Position numbers and translations under genes: made by a program
Origin: Hydrangea macrophylla
Lineage: Eukaryota > Streptophyta > Magnoliopsida > Cornales > Hydrangeaceae
Direction of reading: 5' to 3'
DNA length: 64,000 nucleotides
Assembly: GCA_033977485.1 (NCBI GenBank)
Contig: CM066998.1
Location: 60,106,274-60,170,273 of the forward strand
The notes under the pieces: model-generated
Databases searched by the model: none
Told to the model about the DNA's origin: nothing
What the model saw: the letters and a program-made list of their open reading frames with translations, nothing else
Part shown: positions 21,428 through 32,531 of the stretch, in pieces
Numbering within the stretch: the stretch's first letter is position 1
How the letters are laid out: each line of letters begins with the position of its first letter

Positions 21428-22671
21428 ATGACAGAAATGATTGGGAATATGGGGGATATGATTTAGAATATAGCAGAACGGTTACCTCCAACACCTTCAT
21501 TCAAACCAGCACCGATAGCCGTGGTACCAGCGCCTAAGAATAGGGGTATGAGATCAGTGTCTGAACAATTTTCCAGGAAGAAATCGACAGAGTTTCATGG
21601 GACATCGGACACGACGCTCGTAGAACATTGGATTATGGATATGGAAAGAATATTTTGATCTATTCCGATAATTGATAGGGACAAGATTGAGAATGCTAGT
21701 GATATACTCAGGGGTGAGGCCCAGAATTGGTGGGTGAACGTTCTAGATCAGGGAGCACCTATAACATGGGAGGGATTTAAAGCAGAGTTAAATCACTGAT
21801 TCTTTCCAAGGGCTGTTCGCCATGAAAAGAAGATAGAATTTGATAATCTTCCATAAGGGGAGATGACCGTGACAGAGTACACCTCAAAGTATAATGCTTT
21901 GCTGAGATTTGGTAAGGGGTTTGTTCTAATCGAGGAAGATAGAGCAAGGAAGTATAAGGAAGGTTTAAGAGATAATATATGGATGAGGGTAGAGACCTAC
22001 GAACACTCAACTGTAGCAGCAGTACAACAAACGGCACTAGTAGCCGAAAATGGTATGGAAAGGTTGAGACAGAACTAGCAATGAATGCGAGGGTATGAGG
22101 GTAGTGACCGACACCAGGGTGGATCTTTTAAGAAACTCTTTCCATGAGGCTCTAGTTCTAGTTTCAGTGATTCCCAGAGAGTACCTAGTAACATCCCTTT
22201 GTGTTCACTTTGCAACCGACCCCACACGGGCCGATGTTTTCTAACGAACTCCCAGAGTAGAGCTATAGGGGGGATTAGTGCAAGTTCTGCACCTTATCCG
22301 CAACTCAAGTACTTTGACTGTGGTACCTTGGGACACCAAGCGAAGGATTGTCCAAGGAAGCGCCCGCAATAAGGAGTGAGTTCGATGGCTTCCAGTGGTT
22401 TGAATTCTAGATAGTCTAATGATGGGGGACAAAGGACAGAGCAACGACAAGGGAGAGCATTTCAGATGAACCCAGGAGATATGACTGCTACCGAGACAAT
22501 AGTCTCAGGTGTGGTGCTTGTATGTTCACACTTAGCACGCATACTTGTTGACTCAGGATCTACACATTCATTTATATCGCATGCCTTTGTTGAACATTTA
22601 AATGTTAAATCGACACCATTAGGATATGAATTATCTGTTGTCGTACCACTTAGTAAATCAATAATGACATC
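21428..22671 (+). pseudogene. Gag and protease start of Gypsy B, broken
   Basis: Gag pieces include FHGTSDTTLVEHWI, LRGEAQNWW, TVTEYTSKYNAL and two zinc-knuckle-like stretches (CSLCNRPHTGRC near 22195-22240; a CGTLGHQAKDC-like stretch near 22315-22360). The protease active site reads LVDSGSTHSFIS (about 22547-22582). Several stops (near 21464, 21656, 21798, 21856, 22076) interrupt it. The frame ends at the Tat C insertion at 22671. Confidence 0.8.
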
Positions 22672-23289
22672 TGATGATGCCAAGAATTGGTTAGGGCAAT
22701 TTAGGAAGAAAACAAGACCACAGAGGATTTGTATGTGGTTCGGCCCCGTTAATGAGGTGACCTACATCCACGGTTGCGTGTGGGCGCGTTCACTAGCAGA
22801 TCACCGGCAGGCCTGGTGAGCCGACAGTTGTGGGCGGCACTACCAGTAATACCGGCCAGGTGTATGCGTGTATATATTGATAAGCTTTCTAATGTATGCA
22901 GATGCACTTAGAGAATTGGTATTCGGATCCCCTTTGAGAGGGTAGGTGGGCTCTTTTATAAGTGCAAGAGTCCACCCTCACATGGTAAGTCTGATTAGAT
23001 TAGGAAGCTTAATCTAATCATAATAGGTTTGCACAATATTTGGTGAGTTTCCTAAGTAGTTAAGGAAACCACTAATTCTTACTTAATAGAGTTGCAGCCG
23101 TGCAAGGAAACTGCAGGGAGCACGATTGATGCCGTGACCCTAGGGGCCTTACTATGACCGCCCGAGTGTCCCAGTCGGCAACGACAGCATCCCTCGGGAG
23201 CGTGGGCTCCACGCCTCAAATCCGGCTTCCCCGGGTCATTACTGAACACGTGGCGTTTAAGCAATTACAAGATATTTCTGGACATATCA
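22672..23289 (-). repeat. 3' LTR of Gypsy C and polypurine tract
   Basis: 618 bp, TGATATGTCC...GGCATCATCA on the minus strand. The polypurine tract, read on the minus strand as AAAATGGGGGGCAGC, abuts it (23304-23290). TTATAAAAG (around 22960-22952, minus) is the likely LTR TATA box. Confidence 0.9.
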
Positions 23290-23559
23290 GCTGCCCCCCA
23301 TTTTCAGAGCTGAGATGACGCCTTGTCAGATGAGATCGGAAAATTAAGAACGCCCTTCACAGACCGTCCGGGAAAGTGTCAGGTCCCCCGCCGGACCACG
23401 GCTGACATGGAACGACCCGGCGGTGCAAGGACCGAGCGGTAGCTGTACAGGCCTAAGATCCCCGACGCCACGTGCCTACTGGTTACAAGTATAGTTCGGG
23501 CTCAAAGCATCCAGTTTAAGAAGTAACTGAATCGTCCAGCTGGCAGCCAAACCATCACG

Positions 23560-23700
23560 TCCCACATTTAATGCTCACGCTTTCTGAGGCGACGCCCCAC
23601 GTGCCCGAAACGACAGTTTCGGCGGGAGAGTACGTGAACCATTCGATTAGATTGGATCCCAACCGTTCGTGCTGCTTATATAAGGAGCACTCATTTATCC
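23560..23700 (+). promoter_or_regulatory. Promoter of first antisense gene in Gypsy C
   Basis: TTATATAAGGAGCACTC (23676-23692) contains a TATA box 110 bp before the ATG at 23802. Upstream, the segment with CACGTG (about 23599) and a GGCGGGA word parallels the promoter of the second antisense gene. Promoter activity is inferred from the motif and its duplication. Confidence 0.65.
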
Positions 23701-23801
23701 TTGCTTCTTCACTACACAACATCAGCTGAGTCGCCTGAGCAAACTCTCCGAGCCCCCTTTCCTCTACTGTCTTTGCTTTTCCAAACTCTCATCTGCATCA
23801 A

Positions 23802-24896
23802 ATGGCCTCACACATTGACCTAACATCAGACGAGGGGCTTAAGGCATTCCGAGAAGACTGCCAAATTCCCGACGACGTTGTGATCCGTCCATTCGTTGAA
23901 GGAGAAGAAGTAGCCCCTCCTTTCTTCCTCATCAGCAGCTATCTGCTGCTCATCGTGGGATTACGCTTCCCTTTGCCGGTCTCCTTCTGCGACCTTCTTT
24001 AGGGGTTGCATATTCCACTACACAAATGCCGTCCAAACGTTGCCCGCCTCCTATGGGGGATATCAGCGCTGAACGAGCGACTGGGGTTATTTCTCCGGGC
24101 AGCCGACGTCGCGAGGTGTTACATACTGGGCATTGACAACGGCGGCCCCTACTTCCGCCCCAAGACTGAGGGAAAAGATCTTGTCCGAGGTCTAGACTTC
24201 CCGAACAAGAACTGGCAACGGTACCCTTGGGTCATGGTTGCCGGCAACTGGCTGGAGAATGACGGTCTCTATCCTCCTGCGGATTATAATCCCGATCACT
24301 GCAAACAGGCTTTCACCGCCCTTCGTGGAGTCGTCCCTTCCGAGGATGACATGGAGGCTTTCGACCAAGCCATTGAGGCCGGTATGTCGTTCTCCTATCT
24401 GGCAGGGAGACCTGCGGAGAACTCGGGCGTCGGACCGTCTTCTGCAACCGCTGCCATTGCGGCATCTGGATCGCGCCGCTACACCCGGTCGATGGCGACC
24501 GGGGCGCGCCCGGCCAGCAGGACGGGCGGGTCCGAGGGACCGGTCACTTTGTCCACCAGCAGCGATTCCACCTCTTCTGAGGACGTAAGTCCTCCACCGG
24601 GCCCCTCCAGGAAAGGCAAGGAAAAAGAGGTGGAGGAAGAGTCTCATCCCCCACCGAAAAGGAGCCGGCCAGAGATGTCCGCCGGTTCTCGTCTGCCCAG
24701 ATCTTGGTCGGACCTCTCTCTTGCAAACATGGAATGCCGTTTGCAGGTGGTGGAGAAGATGCGCGCCGAGCTGCAGATGGATTCCGCCCTGCGGGGGGTG
24801 GACGTCCACGCCCTGGAGCTGGCCGTAGAGGGGCTGACGGCGAAGGTGGCTGCCCTGGAAGAGGAGGTCAAGGCTTTGAAGGGCCAAGGACCTTAA
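23802..24896 (+). pseudogene. First antisense additional gene (aORF1) of Gypsy C, one in-frame stop
   Basis: One frame of 364 codons runs from ATG (23802) to TAA (24896), interrupted only by TAG at 24000-24002 (codon 67). The N-terminal half has the pattern of the plant gypsy-type transposon domain (Pfam Transposase_28-like): GLRFPLPVSFCDLL, LHIPLHKCRPNVARLLW, a paired-tryptophan stretch (NWQRYPWVMVAGNWLEND). The middle is Ser/Pro/Arg-rich with a possible nuclear signal (KRSRPE near 24657). The C terminus (LQVVEKMRAEL to VAALEEEVKALKG) is a coiled coil. Genes of this kind are known as additional ORFs in Tat elements; their role is unknown. The stop suggests it is no longer made in full length. 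Confidence 0.75.
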
Positions 24897-25224
24897 GGGC
24901 ACTTTTGTTTGTACACATATTTTTCCTTCTTTTTTTTTACCGGGAAGGCTATTATAATTGCTCCCGTCTTTGTACAGTTCTCCTTTTTATAGAAATAAAA
25001 AGGTCCTTGAGGCCAACTTTTTCCTTCCTCAAGCCATTTGACATGCAGATCAATTCTGTACAATTCTGTGCGATTAATGCCCGACCAGCTCGCAAATGTG
25101 CCCGGGCTATGGCTCGGGCCTGGACCGCTACTGCCACGTGTCAACCAATCATTGGTCAGGTTAGATCCTAACGAATGGAGACGTGGGCGCAACCGAACCA
25201 TTCGCAAACTGACGGAACCGTCTT
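24897..25224 (+). other. Spacer between antisense genes, including probable 3' end of aORF1
   Basis: Contains a T run, TTTGTACAG and ATAAAAAGGTCCTTGAGGCC (about 24971-25014). A similar arrangement (TCTGTACAC, AAAGGCCCTCGAGG) lies after the second antisense gene (27920-27960), so the 3' end seems duplicated too. No gene is called. Confidence 0.5.
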
Positions 25225-25365
25225 TTCGTGTATTTAATGCGCGCGCCTTTCGAGGCGACTCCTCACGTGACCGAAGCGACGGTTTGGGCGGGAAATCTTC
25301 TGAACCGCTGGATCTACTCTGATCTGGGCCGTTCAGGGTCTTTATATAAGGAGCACTCGCCCTAC
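25225..25365 (+). promoter_or_regulatory. Promoter of second antisense gene in Gypsy C
   Basis: The same 17 bases TTATATAAGGAGCACTC occur at 25342-25358, preceded by CTTTCGAGGCGACTCCTCACGTGACCG-like sequence matching in order the stretch at 23580-23610. The likely start of transcription lies about 30 bp beyond. Activity is inferred. Confidence 0.65.
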
Positions 25366-25448
25366 CTCCTGCGTACCTTCCTGATTTTTCTTTCCTCTCT
25401 CCCCCATTCCTTCTTCATTTCGAAGCGAAACTGGAGAGAACGAACCTT

Positions 25449-27825
25449 GTGAGGTTTGAGCGGGAGTGGGATTTCTTCCTCCTTAGATTCGGCGCGTTTT
25501 TTGAGTCCGGTGGAACCCTAGCTCACCTGAACCGAACGGGTGTTCCTTGCGTTGTTCTGAGAGAGTGCTACCTGGTGCTGAGGAGCATCTACTCGCTACC
25601 ATTCAGGTTAGTAACTCTGCCCCCCCTGTACATCAGGCTTGGGGCTTCGAATCCCTTCGCTAGTCGTCGTTTGCGTCAGTTCTTTCCTGCTGGAGGGCCA
25701 GAGATGGAACACTCCGGCTTTAATTCATCTTCGAGATCGGAGAGTGAGCAGTATCGGTCAGGGTCCCCTGGCGCCAGCCTAGGCCAACCCCTCGAGTCCC
25801 AGTCCGACCACCAAAGTAGGGCCAGGATCCCCATTCGTCTGTCTAGCAGTGAGTCTGAGGAGGCCCCCGTCGCCTCCGTTTCGAGGGGGTTGGGCGACGA
25901 GTTGCCTGAGAGGACCGAGGGCATGGTCTTTGCTTGTGAGTCTACTTCCTCTGTTCTGCGCTCGGGAGACCTTCTCCGGATCAGGAAGAGGTACTCCCTC
26001 CCTGATGGTTGCGCCCTAGCCGTAAGTACCGGCGGCGCACATCTATATCAGTCGGGGTTTGTCACCCTGTTCGAGGATGCTATGGCAGCGGGCCTCCGAC
26101 TTCCGCTTCACCCGGTGGCTCGGGATATGTTGATCTTTCTCGACATCGCTCCCGGTCAGTTGGCCCCCAATGGGTGGAGGTTCTTGATAGGGTGCATATC
26201 ATTGTGGCCCCAAGCGTTCGGGTATGAGCTTACCCTACAGGAGTTCCTCTGGGCACACCGACCATTCCCTGTGCATAATGAATTGGGGTTTTTCTCGTTT
26301 TCTGCCCGACCGGGCCGGAAAATCATCGACAACTGCCCCAGCAATAATAAAGGGTGGAAGGGCAAATTTTTCCAGGTGTCTACCCTTCGCCTCTGTGACA
26401 TGGCTCCGGGGATCCAGTTGAGGACATCCTGGGTCAGGGAGTTGAGGGGTAAGACCGCCCTTCCGACTCTGTCTGCTTCTTTGGCCTATTCGGAACACAG
26501 TGGATTACTGATTATTTTTATTTCTTGCTTACAGTGGGCTCAACTAAACCCCCAGAGATTCCCGAGGTGTGCCAGGCCAGGATCCTGAAGCTAGCAAGGC
26601 TGCCCACCAGCATCTGGAACGTGTTGTCACGGACGGGAGAATTTATCGCTACCTATTCTCCTGAGCCGCCTGTTCCTTCCCCCAGCTTCACGCACATCAT
26701 CCCCGGTGAGTACTATGCATTATCCATGTACTTGCATTATTTCTGCCCTCCGCACGTCTGACCGTGCGATCTCCGTTTTCTGCAGAAATGGCCCCTAAGC
26801 GCAATTTGGAGCAGCTGCGGGAGAGACAAGCTGCCGCCGCCGCCGCCACTGCTACTCGGGCGGCCATCGCCCAAGGAAAAAGACCGGCCACTGAGGGTTC
26901 AGGCGGCGAGCGCCCGCTCAGGCGCATTCGCCACGGGACGACTACCCGTCCGAGTCCCGTGGGGACATCAGCTTCCCCTAGGCCAGCTGTTGAAGAGCCC
27001 GTGCCCAGGGCTGGTATTCCTTCGGGTTTGCCTTCGGGCGGGCATGACGAGGCCCGGGAGAGGTTAAAGCCCTGCCTTGCACCGAGCCAGGTGTCGGCAT
27101 GTGCCGAGCTATCTCTCCAAGGGCTCGAAGGATGGCTATATAGCATTTCCCACCTGGTGAGCGTTCTGCTCTTCTTCCAACGCGGTCTTGCCCTATACTC
27201 ATCACTTGATTAACCGATTTGCATTCTCCTGCTGTAGGTTGGCTGCATAGCCGCGGGATCTGAATCCGTCCATTCTTCCCTGGCTGGGAAAGTGAGTGCC
27301 GCCGAAGCCGCCCTTTCGGAGGAGCGGAAAGAGTTGCACGTAGCGAGAGCTGCCCTGGCCGTGGAGACAACCAAGACGAAGTCGCTGGCCTCGAGCTTAG
27401 GGGCGGCTCAGGCGGACCTGGCGGCAGCTTTGGCGGAACTGGAAGCTGCCCGGGCTCTCGCAGCGGCGGCCGAAGCCCAGGCTAAGGCGGTTGCCGGGAC
27501 ACCTTCCGCAGCGGCCTTGGAAGGAGCTTTTGACGATGGCTTCTTCCAAGGTTATGACGATCTGAAACGGCGGGTAGCCCGAGACCACCCCGAATGGGTC
27601 CTGTCGGCCTACGAGGGGATTGACTCTGACTACTGGGACATTGGAGAAGATCCTATTGCTGGGGAAGTTCCTGCTGCTGGCGAGGATCCGGCGGCCGCTG
27701 GAGATCCCGTGGTCATCACCGGGGCCACGGTGCTCGCCCCGGAGGGGGTTTTAGCGGAGGAAATACTTGCCGCTCCTGGGGAGCAGACCGGGGAGACCGA
27801 TATCGTGGTCAATGTGGAAGACTGA
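25449..27825 (+). CDS. Second antisense additional gene (aORF2) of Gypsy C, four exons
   Basis: Exons 25449-26448, 26535-26705, 26786-27156 and 27238-27825 join with GT-AG introns and keep frame throughout (709 residues from the first ATG). ATG at 25704 (MEHSGFNSSSRS, 624 residues) is a better start because the preceding part looks like leader sequence. Domains: an acidic, Ser-rich N terminus; a Transposase_28-like domain with GLRLPLHPVARDML, APGQLAPNGWRFLIG, YELTLQEFLWAHRPF and KGWKGKFFQVS; a basic Ala/Arg-rich segment (exon 3); an Ala-rich coiled coil (exon 4, VSAAEAALSEERKEL to about 27500) and an acidic tail. No stop interrupts it. The protein is related to aORF1 over the N-terminal domain. 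The role is unknown; such genes are known in Tat elements. Confidence 0.75.
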
Positions 27826-27859
27826 TTCCCCGGTCCCTCCTTCCTGTTATTTATTTGTA

Positions 27860-27869
27860 GTTTTTTTTT

Positions 27870-27900
<31 letters not shown>

Positions 27901-27901
27901 C
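27860..27901. repeat. Poly-T then poly-G run
   Basis: About 19 T are followed by about 22 G just downstream of the antisense gene stop codon. Such runs are prone to sequencing and assembly error; the true length is uncertain. Confidence 0.8.
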
Positions 27902-27929
27902 TACTACAACTGCCCCCCATGCTCTGTAC

Positions 27930-28694
27930 ACTTTATTTAATGCAAAGGCCCTCGAGGTCGCCCTTCCATTAATTTTGTTGCACTGTGCTTTAAATTTTAC
28001 TAGTACCCTTATGGCTTTGGCCACCTTAACATCTGCTTTAACAAATGCTTTAGGACCGTAACCCCCAGAGCACCTAATTTTTGCTAGTATCCGTGTGGCT
28101 TTGGCCAACCTAACATCTGCCTTAGCAAATGCTTTAGGACCATAACCCACAGAACACCTAGTCAATTGTCGAAATTCCCTGTCTTAGGCCATGGTATTTT
28201 CCTCTACCCCCTGCCCCCCAAGCATTTTGCTAAGGCGGGTGTGCGGGAACACCTGGCCGTAAGGAATTGACCTGGAACATGGGTGGTTGCAGGAGCGTTT
28301 GAAGCTTGCCATCGCTGGCCACCTAGGGGTTTGGCCCCATCGTCGGCTGGACCTAAGCATAGCTTTAGTTAATTTCCTGTTTAGGTGTAGGACCCTTTTG
28401 CCCCCAGGGCTCCTGTTAAGGAGGGGGCGTGTTGGGGATCGACCATAGGAAACCGACCTGGAACATGGGTGGTTGCAGGGTCCTTTTGGTGCCTCGGGGT
28501 TAGGCCCGAGGTCTTTTGGTGCCTCGGGGTCAGGCCCGAGGTCTTTTGTGCATTGCCCGATGTTTCGAAGGGAATAATGTTTCAAAGCAAACTTTCCATT
28601 TTATTCAAAAAATAACAATCTGTAACAACTGTCCTATCAAGGCTACGTAGAAAAAAGAATTCCCCTCATAACACTAGACTCCCGTAGCTATGTG
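27930..28694. repeat. Spacer of Gypsy C with short tandem duplications
   Basis: Between pol and the antisense genes. Two copies of an about 82-bp unit (about 27995-28076, 28077-28158; CTTTGGCCA.CCTAACATCTGC) are followed by two copies of GACCTGGAACATGGGTGG (28269, 28459) and two of TCTTTTGGTGCCTCGGGGT (about 28482, 28511). Tandem repeats in this untranslated zone are typical of Tat/Ogre elements. No gene is called. Confidence 0.75.
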
Positions 28695-28868
28695 CTACTG
28701 ATAGTACTTGCGGAGATGTTGTACGTTCCAGGGGTGACTGAGGTCGTGCCCATCCATACTTTGTAGCCAGTAGGTTCCTGGTCGGTTGACCCGACTGACT
28801 GTATATGGTCCTTCCCAGTTTGCTCCCAACTTCCCATGGCTTGGGACTCGGGTTGACTGGTTCACTGC

Positions 28869-31800
28869 TTAAAGAACAAGGTCCCCAACCTGGAAACTAC
28901 GATGCTTCACCTTACTATTGTAGTATCGCGAGACCCTTTGCTTGTAAGCTGCCACCTTGAGATAGGCCTGGTCCCTTTTTTCTTCCACCAAGTCTAGTTC
29001 AGTCCTGAGGGCTTCTCCGTTGGCTTGGGAATTGAAAGTAGCCACCCGGTACGTGGGCAGCCCGAGCTCTGTGGGGACTACCGCCTCAAAACTGTAAGTT
29101 AATGAAAATGGGGTTTCGCCCGTGGCTGCCCGGGGTGTGGTACGGTAGGCCCACAGAAGGGCTGGGAGTTCATCGGCCCACAGGCCCTTGGCTCCCTCCA
29201 GCCTTGTTTTAATTGACTGCAAGATCGTGCGGTTGGTCACCTCGGCCTGACCATTAGCTAGTGGATGCTCGGGAGAAGAGTAGTGGTTCAGTATTCCATA
29301 GTCTGAGCAGAACTGTCTAAAGATGGGCGTATCAAACTGTCTTCCATTGTCGCTAACCAGGACTCGTGGAATACCGAACCTGCTAAGGATATTTCTTTCC
29401 ACAAAATGTTCCATCTTCCTCTCGGTTATTGTTGCCAGGGGCTCGGCCTCTGCCCATTTAGTGAAGTAGTCAACGGCTATTACAGCAAACTTAACCTGCC
29501 CTTTTCCTGTTGGTAAGGGACCAACGATGTCGATCCCCCATTGGGCGAATGGCCAGGGGCTATGGACCGGGGTCTGAAGTTCTCCCGGTTGGTTTATCAT
29601 TGGAGAATACCGTTGGCACTTGTCACATCTCCGAACGTACTCCTGTGAGTCTCGGGCCATAGATGGCCAGTAGTAACCTTGCAGTAGAGCCTTTCTGGAA
29701 AGTGTCCGGCCTCCTACGTGGTTCCCGCACACACCTTCGTGGATTTCAAACAAGATAGCCTGAACTTGCGTTGGATGCACGCAACGGAGGTACGGGATAG
29801 TGAATCCCCTCTTATAGAGGACACCATCGAGGATATGGTATCGTGACGCCCGGTATTTTACCCGCCTTGCTTCCTCTCTGTCGTCTGGGAGCCCTCCTGT
29901 CGTCAAGAATGTCACGATTGGATCCATCCAACTAGTTTCCAGGGTAACCGGGTCAACCTCCATGCCCCCTGGGTTGATCACACTCGGCTCGGGTAAGAAT
30001 TGTATTCTTATCCCGGGCAAGTCTGACTCAGCTGACGATGCGAGGCGAGCAAGCCGGTCAGCCCTGGTGTTTTCTTCTCTAGGTATCCGGGTGATAGAAA
30101 ATCCACGGAGTTGTTTGGAAACCGTCCGGACGAGGGCTAAGTAGGCTATCATGCTGTCTTCCCGCGCTTCATACTCCTGGTTTACCTGATTAACCACGAG
30201 CTGAGAGTCGCTGTAGCTCTTAACTTGTTGTGCACTCATTGAGATGGCTAATTGTAACCCGACCAGGAGGGCTTCGTATTCGGCCTCGTTGTTGGAGGCA
30301 CGAAACCCAAACCTCAAAGCGTATTCCAGCTGGATTCCGTCGGGGGTAGTCAAGATGATCCCGGCACCACTACCTTGTTGGTTAGAGGAGCCGTCGACAT
30401 GAAGTACCCAAGTAGGGACGCCGGATTGCAACCCCGGCGGTAAGGCCGCAGGCTCGGGTTCTTCTCCCGAGTCTTCGGGATATGTAAACTCGAGCAGAAA
30501 GTCTGCGACGGCTTGTCCCTTGATGGCCGTCCGCGGCCGGTAAGTCACCTCAAACTCCTCTAATTCCAAAGCCCATTTAACGAGCCTTCCGGATGTATCC
30601 GGCCGAGAGAGAATTTTGCGGAGGGGTTGGTCTGTCAGTACTACAATGGCATGGGCCTGGAAGTAAGGGCGAAGCCTTCGGGCCGAGGTAATGAGAGCGA
30701 AGGCTAGTTTCTCGATGCGAGAGTACTGGCTTTCTGCGCCCTGCAGCGCTCGGCTGGTGTAATACACTGGGAACTGTATCCCGTGCTCTTCCCGAATAAG
30801 TGCTGAGCTGACTGCCGATGGTGACACCGCCAGGTAAAGGAATAGTTCCTCTCCGGCCGTAGGTGTCGTGAGTAGAGGTGGAGAGGCCAGGTATCTCTTA
30901 AGCTCCTGGAACGCCTCCTCGCACTCCTCCGACCATTGAAAAGCTTTACGGAGGATTTTAAAGAATGGTAGGCAACGGTCAGTTGCTCTGGAAACGAATC
31001 TATTCAGTGCGGCCACCCGTCCGGCTAAGCTCTGAACTTCCTTTGTTGACTTAGGTGACCGCATGTTGATGATGACCTGGATTTTGTCAGGGTTTGCCTC
31101 TATTCCCCGTCTGCTGACCAGATGACCGAGGAACTTCCCGGATGAAACCCCAAAGGTGCACTTGGCCGGGTTCAACCTCATCCTGAATTTTCTCAAAATG
31201 CTGAAGGCCCCGGCCATATGCTCCAGGTGATCGGGTTCATCTCGGCTCTTGACCAGGAGATCGTCCACGTATACCTCCATGGACTTTCCGATAAGATCTT
31301 TGAACATGAAGTTGACCAAGCGCTGGTATGTAGCCCCGGCGTTCTTAAGGCCGAAGGGCATAACCCTGTAACAGTACGTGCCTTGGTCGGTGATGAACGC
31401 TGTCTTCTCTTCATCCCCGGGGTACATGCTGATCTGATTATACCCCGAGTAGGCATCCATGAACGACAGGAGTGAGTGGCCTGCCGTTGAATCAACAAGG
31501 AGGTCTATCCTGGGTAACGGATAACAGTCCTTAGGACAGGCCTTGTTGAGGTCGGTGAAGTCCACACACATCCTCCACTTGCCACTGCTCTTCTTGACCA
31601 GAACAACGTTGGCTAGCCAGTCGGGGTAGTGGACCTCCCGGATGGGGCTAACTTTTAATAGCTTCTCTACCTCCTCACTTACAGCTTTTTGCCTTTCGGA
31701 CGCCATGCCCCTTCTCTTCTGCTTTACCGGACGGCAGTCTGGGCTAACATTGAGGTGATGGGACATCACTCGGGGATCAATCCCGGGCATGTCCTCATGA

Positions 31801-32531
31801 CTCCAAGCAAAGACATCCTGGTTTTGCTTCAGGAACTGGACCAATTTTTCTTTCAAGGCAGGCTCCAGCAATGCGCCTACGCTGATCGTCCGATCCGGGT
31901 GTTCCGGATCTAGCACAACTTGCTCCAATTCTTCCATCGGCCCTATCATGTCCCTCGGGTCCCGGGGATCCATTTCTTGAACATTCAGAGTCTCGGTGAT
32001 TGCCCCCCGTCGCAACGAGCTAACATAACAACTCCGAGCAGTGGTCTGGTCTCCTCGCAAGCATCCCGGTCCCTGAGGAGTCGGGAACTTTACGGTTAGG
32101 CTGTATGTGGAGACAACTGCTCGTGCTCTGTTGAGGGTCGGCCTCCCAAGGATGACGTTGTAGGCCGATGGGGCATCCACTATCACAAAATTGGTGAGCA
32201 GGGAAACCTGTTGTGGATAGGTCCCCATGAGTACCGGGAGTTCGATCGTGCCGAGTGGTTGAGTGCTAGAGCCGTTGAACCCAACCAGGGGAGTAGCGAC
32301 TGGCCGGAGCCGATCTCGATTGACCCCGAGTTGGTCGAATGCCGCTGCGAACATTATATCCGACGAGCTGCCCGTGTCAACTAGTACCCTTTGGACCATG
32401 TAGTTTGCTATAGACAGTGTCACTACCAGCGGGTCGTCGTGGGGGCAGTGGAGGCCATGTACATCATCGGATGAGAACGTCAGGACGTCAGTTGGTGAGG
32501 GGCCGGTGGATTGGACCTGCCATACATCCGC
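28869..32531 (-). CDS. Pol of Gypsy C: protease, RT, RNase H, second RNase H, integrase
   Basis: The frame is continuous with gag after the TGA at 32532; the first Met is at 32423. Numbering from it: protease VDTGSSSDIM (15-24); RT about 230-420 with FGLKNAGATYQR and catalytic YVDD (385-388); a first RNase H-like domain (YLAVSPSAVSSAL) lacking the usual first Asp, as is normal for the lineage; an archaeal-type RNase H with LHVDGSSNQQGSGAG and NNEAEYEALL (about 670-720); integrase with H-H-C-C finger (HEGVCGNHVGG...CDKCQ), then DDE residues in GIDIVG, SDNGRQF and ANGQAEV (about 963, 1023, 1058). It stops at TAA (28871-28869) just after VGDLVL; the same frame stays open to 28695, giving a normal C-terminal end there, so this stop is probably a recent mutation. 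Confidence 0.92.
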   Translation of the reverse strand, partial: ADVWQVQSTGPSPTDVLTFSSDDVHGLHCPHDDPLVVTLSIANYMVQRVLVDTGSSSDIMFAAAFDQLGVNRDRLRPVATPLVGFNGSSTQPLGTIELPVLMGTYPQQVSLLTNFVIVDAPSAYNVILGRPTLNRARAVVSTYSLTVKFPTPQGPGCLRGDQTTARSCYVSSLRRGAITETLNVQEMDPRDPRDMIGPMEELEQVVLDPEHPDRTISVGALLEPALKEKLVQFLKQNQDVFAWSHEDMPGIDPRVMSHHLNVSPDCRPVKQKRRGMASERQKAVSEEVEKLLKVSPIREVHYPDWLANVVLVKKSSGKWRMCVDFTDLNKACPKDCYPLPRIDLLVDSTAGHSLLSFMDAYSGYNQISMYPGDEEKTAFITDQGTYCYRVMPFGLKNAGATYQRLVNFMFKDLIGKSMEVYVDDLLVKSRDEPDHLEHMAGAFSILRKFRMRLNPAKCTFGVSSGKFLGHLVSRRGIEANPDKIQVIINMRSPKSTKEVQSLAGRVAALNRFVSRATDRCLPFFKILRKAFQWSEECEEAFQELKRYLASPPLLTTPTAGEELFLYLAVSPSAVSSALIREEHGIQFPVYYTSRALQGAESQYSRIEKLAFALITSARRLRPYFQAHAIVVLTDQPLRKILSRPDTSGRLVKWALELEEFEVTYRPRTAIKGQAVADFLLEFTYPEDSGEEPEPAALPPGLQSGVPTWVLHVDGSSNQQGSGAGIILTTPDGIQLEYALRFGFRASNNEAEYEALLVGLQLAISMSAQQVKSYSDSQLVVNQVNQEYEAREDSMIAYLALVRTVSKQLRGFSITRIPREENTRADRLARLASSAESDLPGIRIQFLPEPSVINPGGMEVDPVTLETSWMDPIVTFLTTGGLPDDREEARRVKYRASRYHILDGVLYKRGFTIPYLRCVHPTQVQAILFEIHEGVCGNHVGGRTLSRKALLQGYYWPSMARDSQEYVRRCDKCQRYSPMINQPGELQTPVHSPWPFAQWGIDIVGPLPTGKGQVKFAVIAVDYFTKWAEAEPLATITERKMEHFVERNILSRFGIPRVLVSDNGRQFDTPIFRQFCSDYGILNHYSSPEHPLANGQAEVTNRTILQSIKTRLEGAKGLWADELPALLWAYRTTPRAATGETPFSLTYSFEAVVPTELGLPTYRVATFNSQANGEALRTELDLVEEKRDQAYLKVAAYKQRVSRYYNSKVKHRSFQVGDLVL

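Noticed and set aside
24192..24902. 236-residue minus-strand frame in Gypsy C
   Set aside because: Antisense shadow of the GC-rich aORF1; no family pattern on this strand.
28184..28585. 133-residue minus-strand frame after pol of Gypsy C
   Set aside because: Made of the tandem duplications of the untranslated spacer; repeats such as PEAPKDLGPN are translated repeat units.
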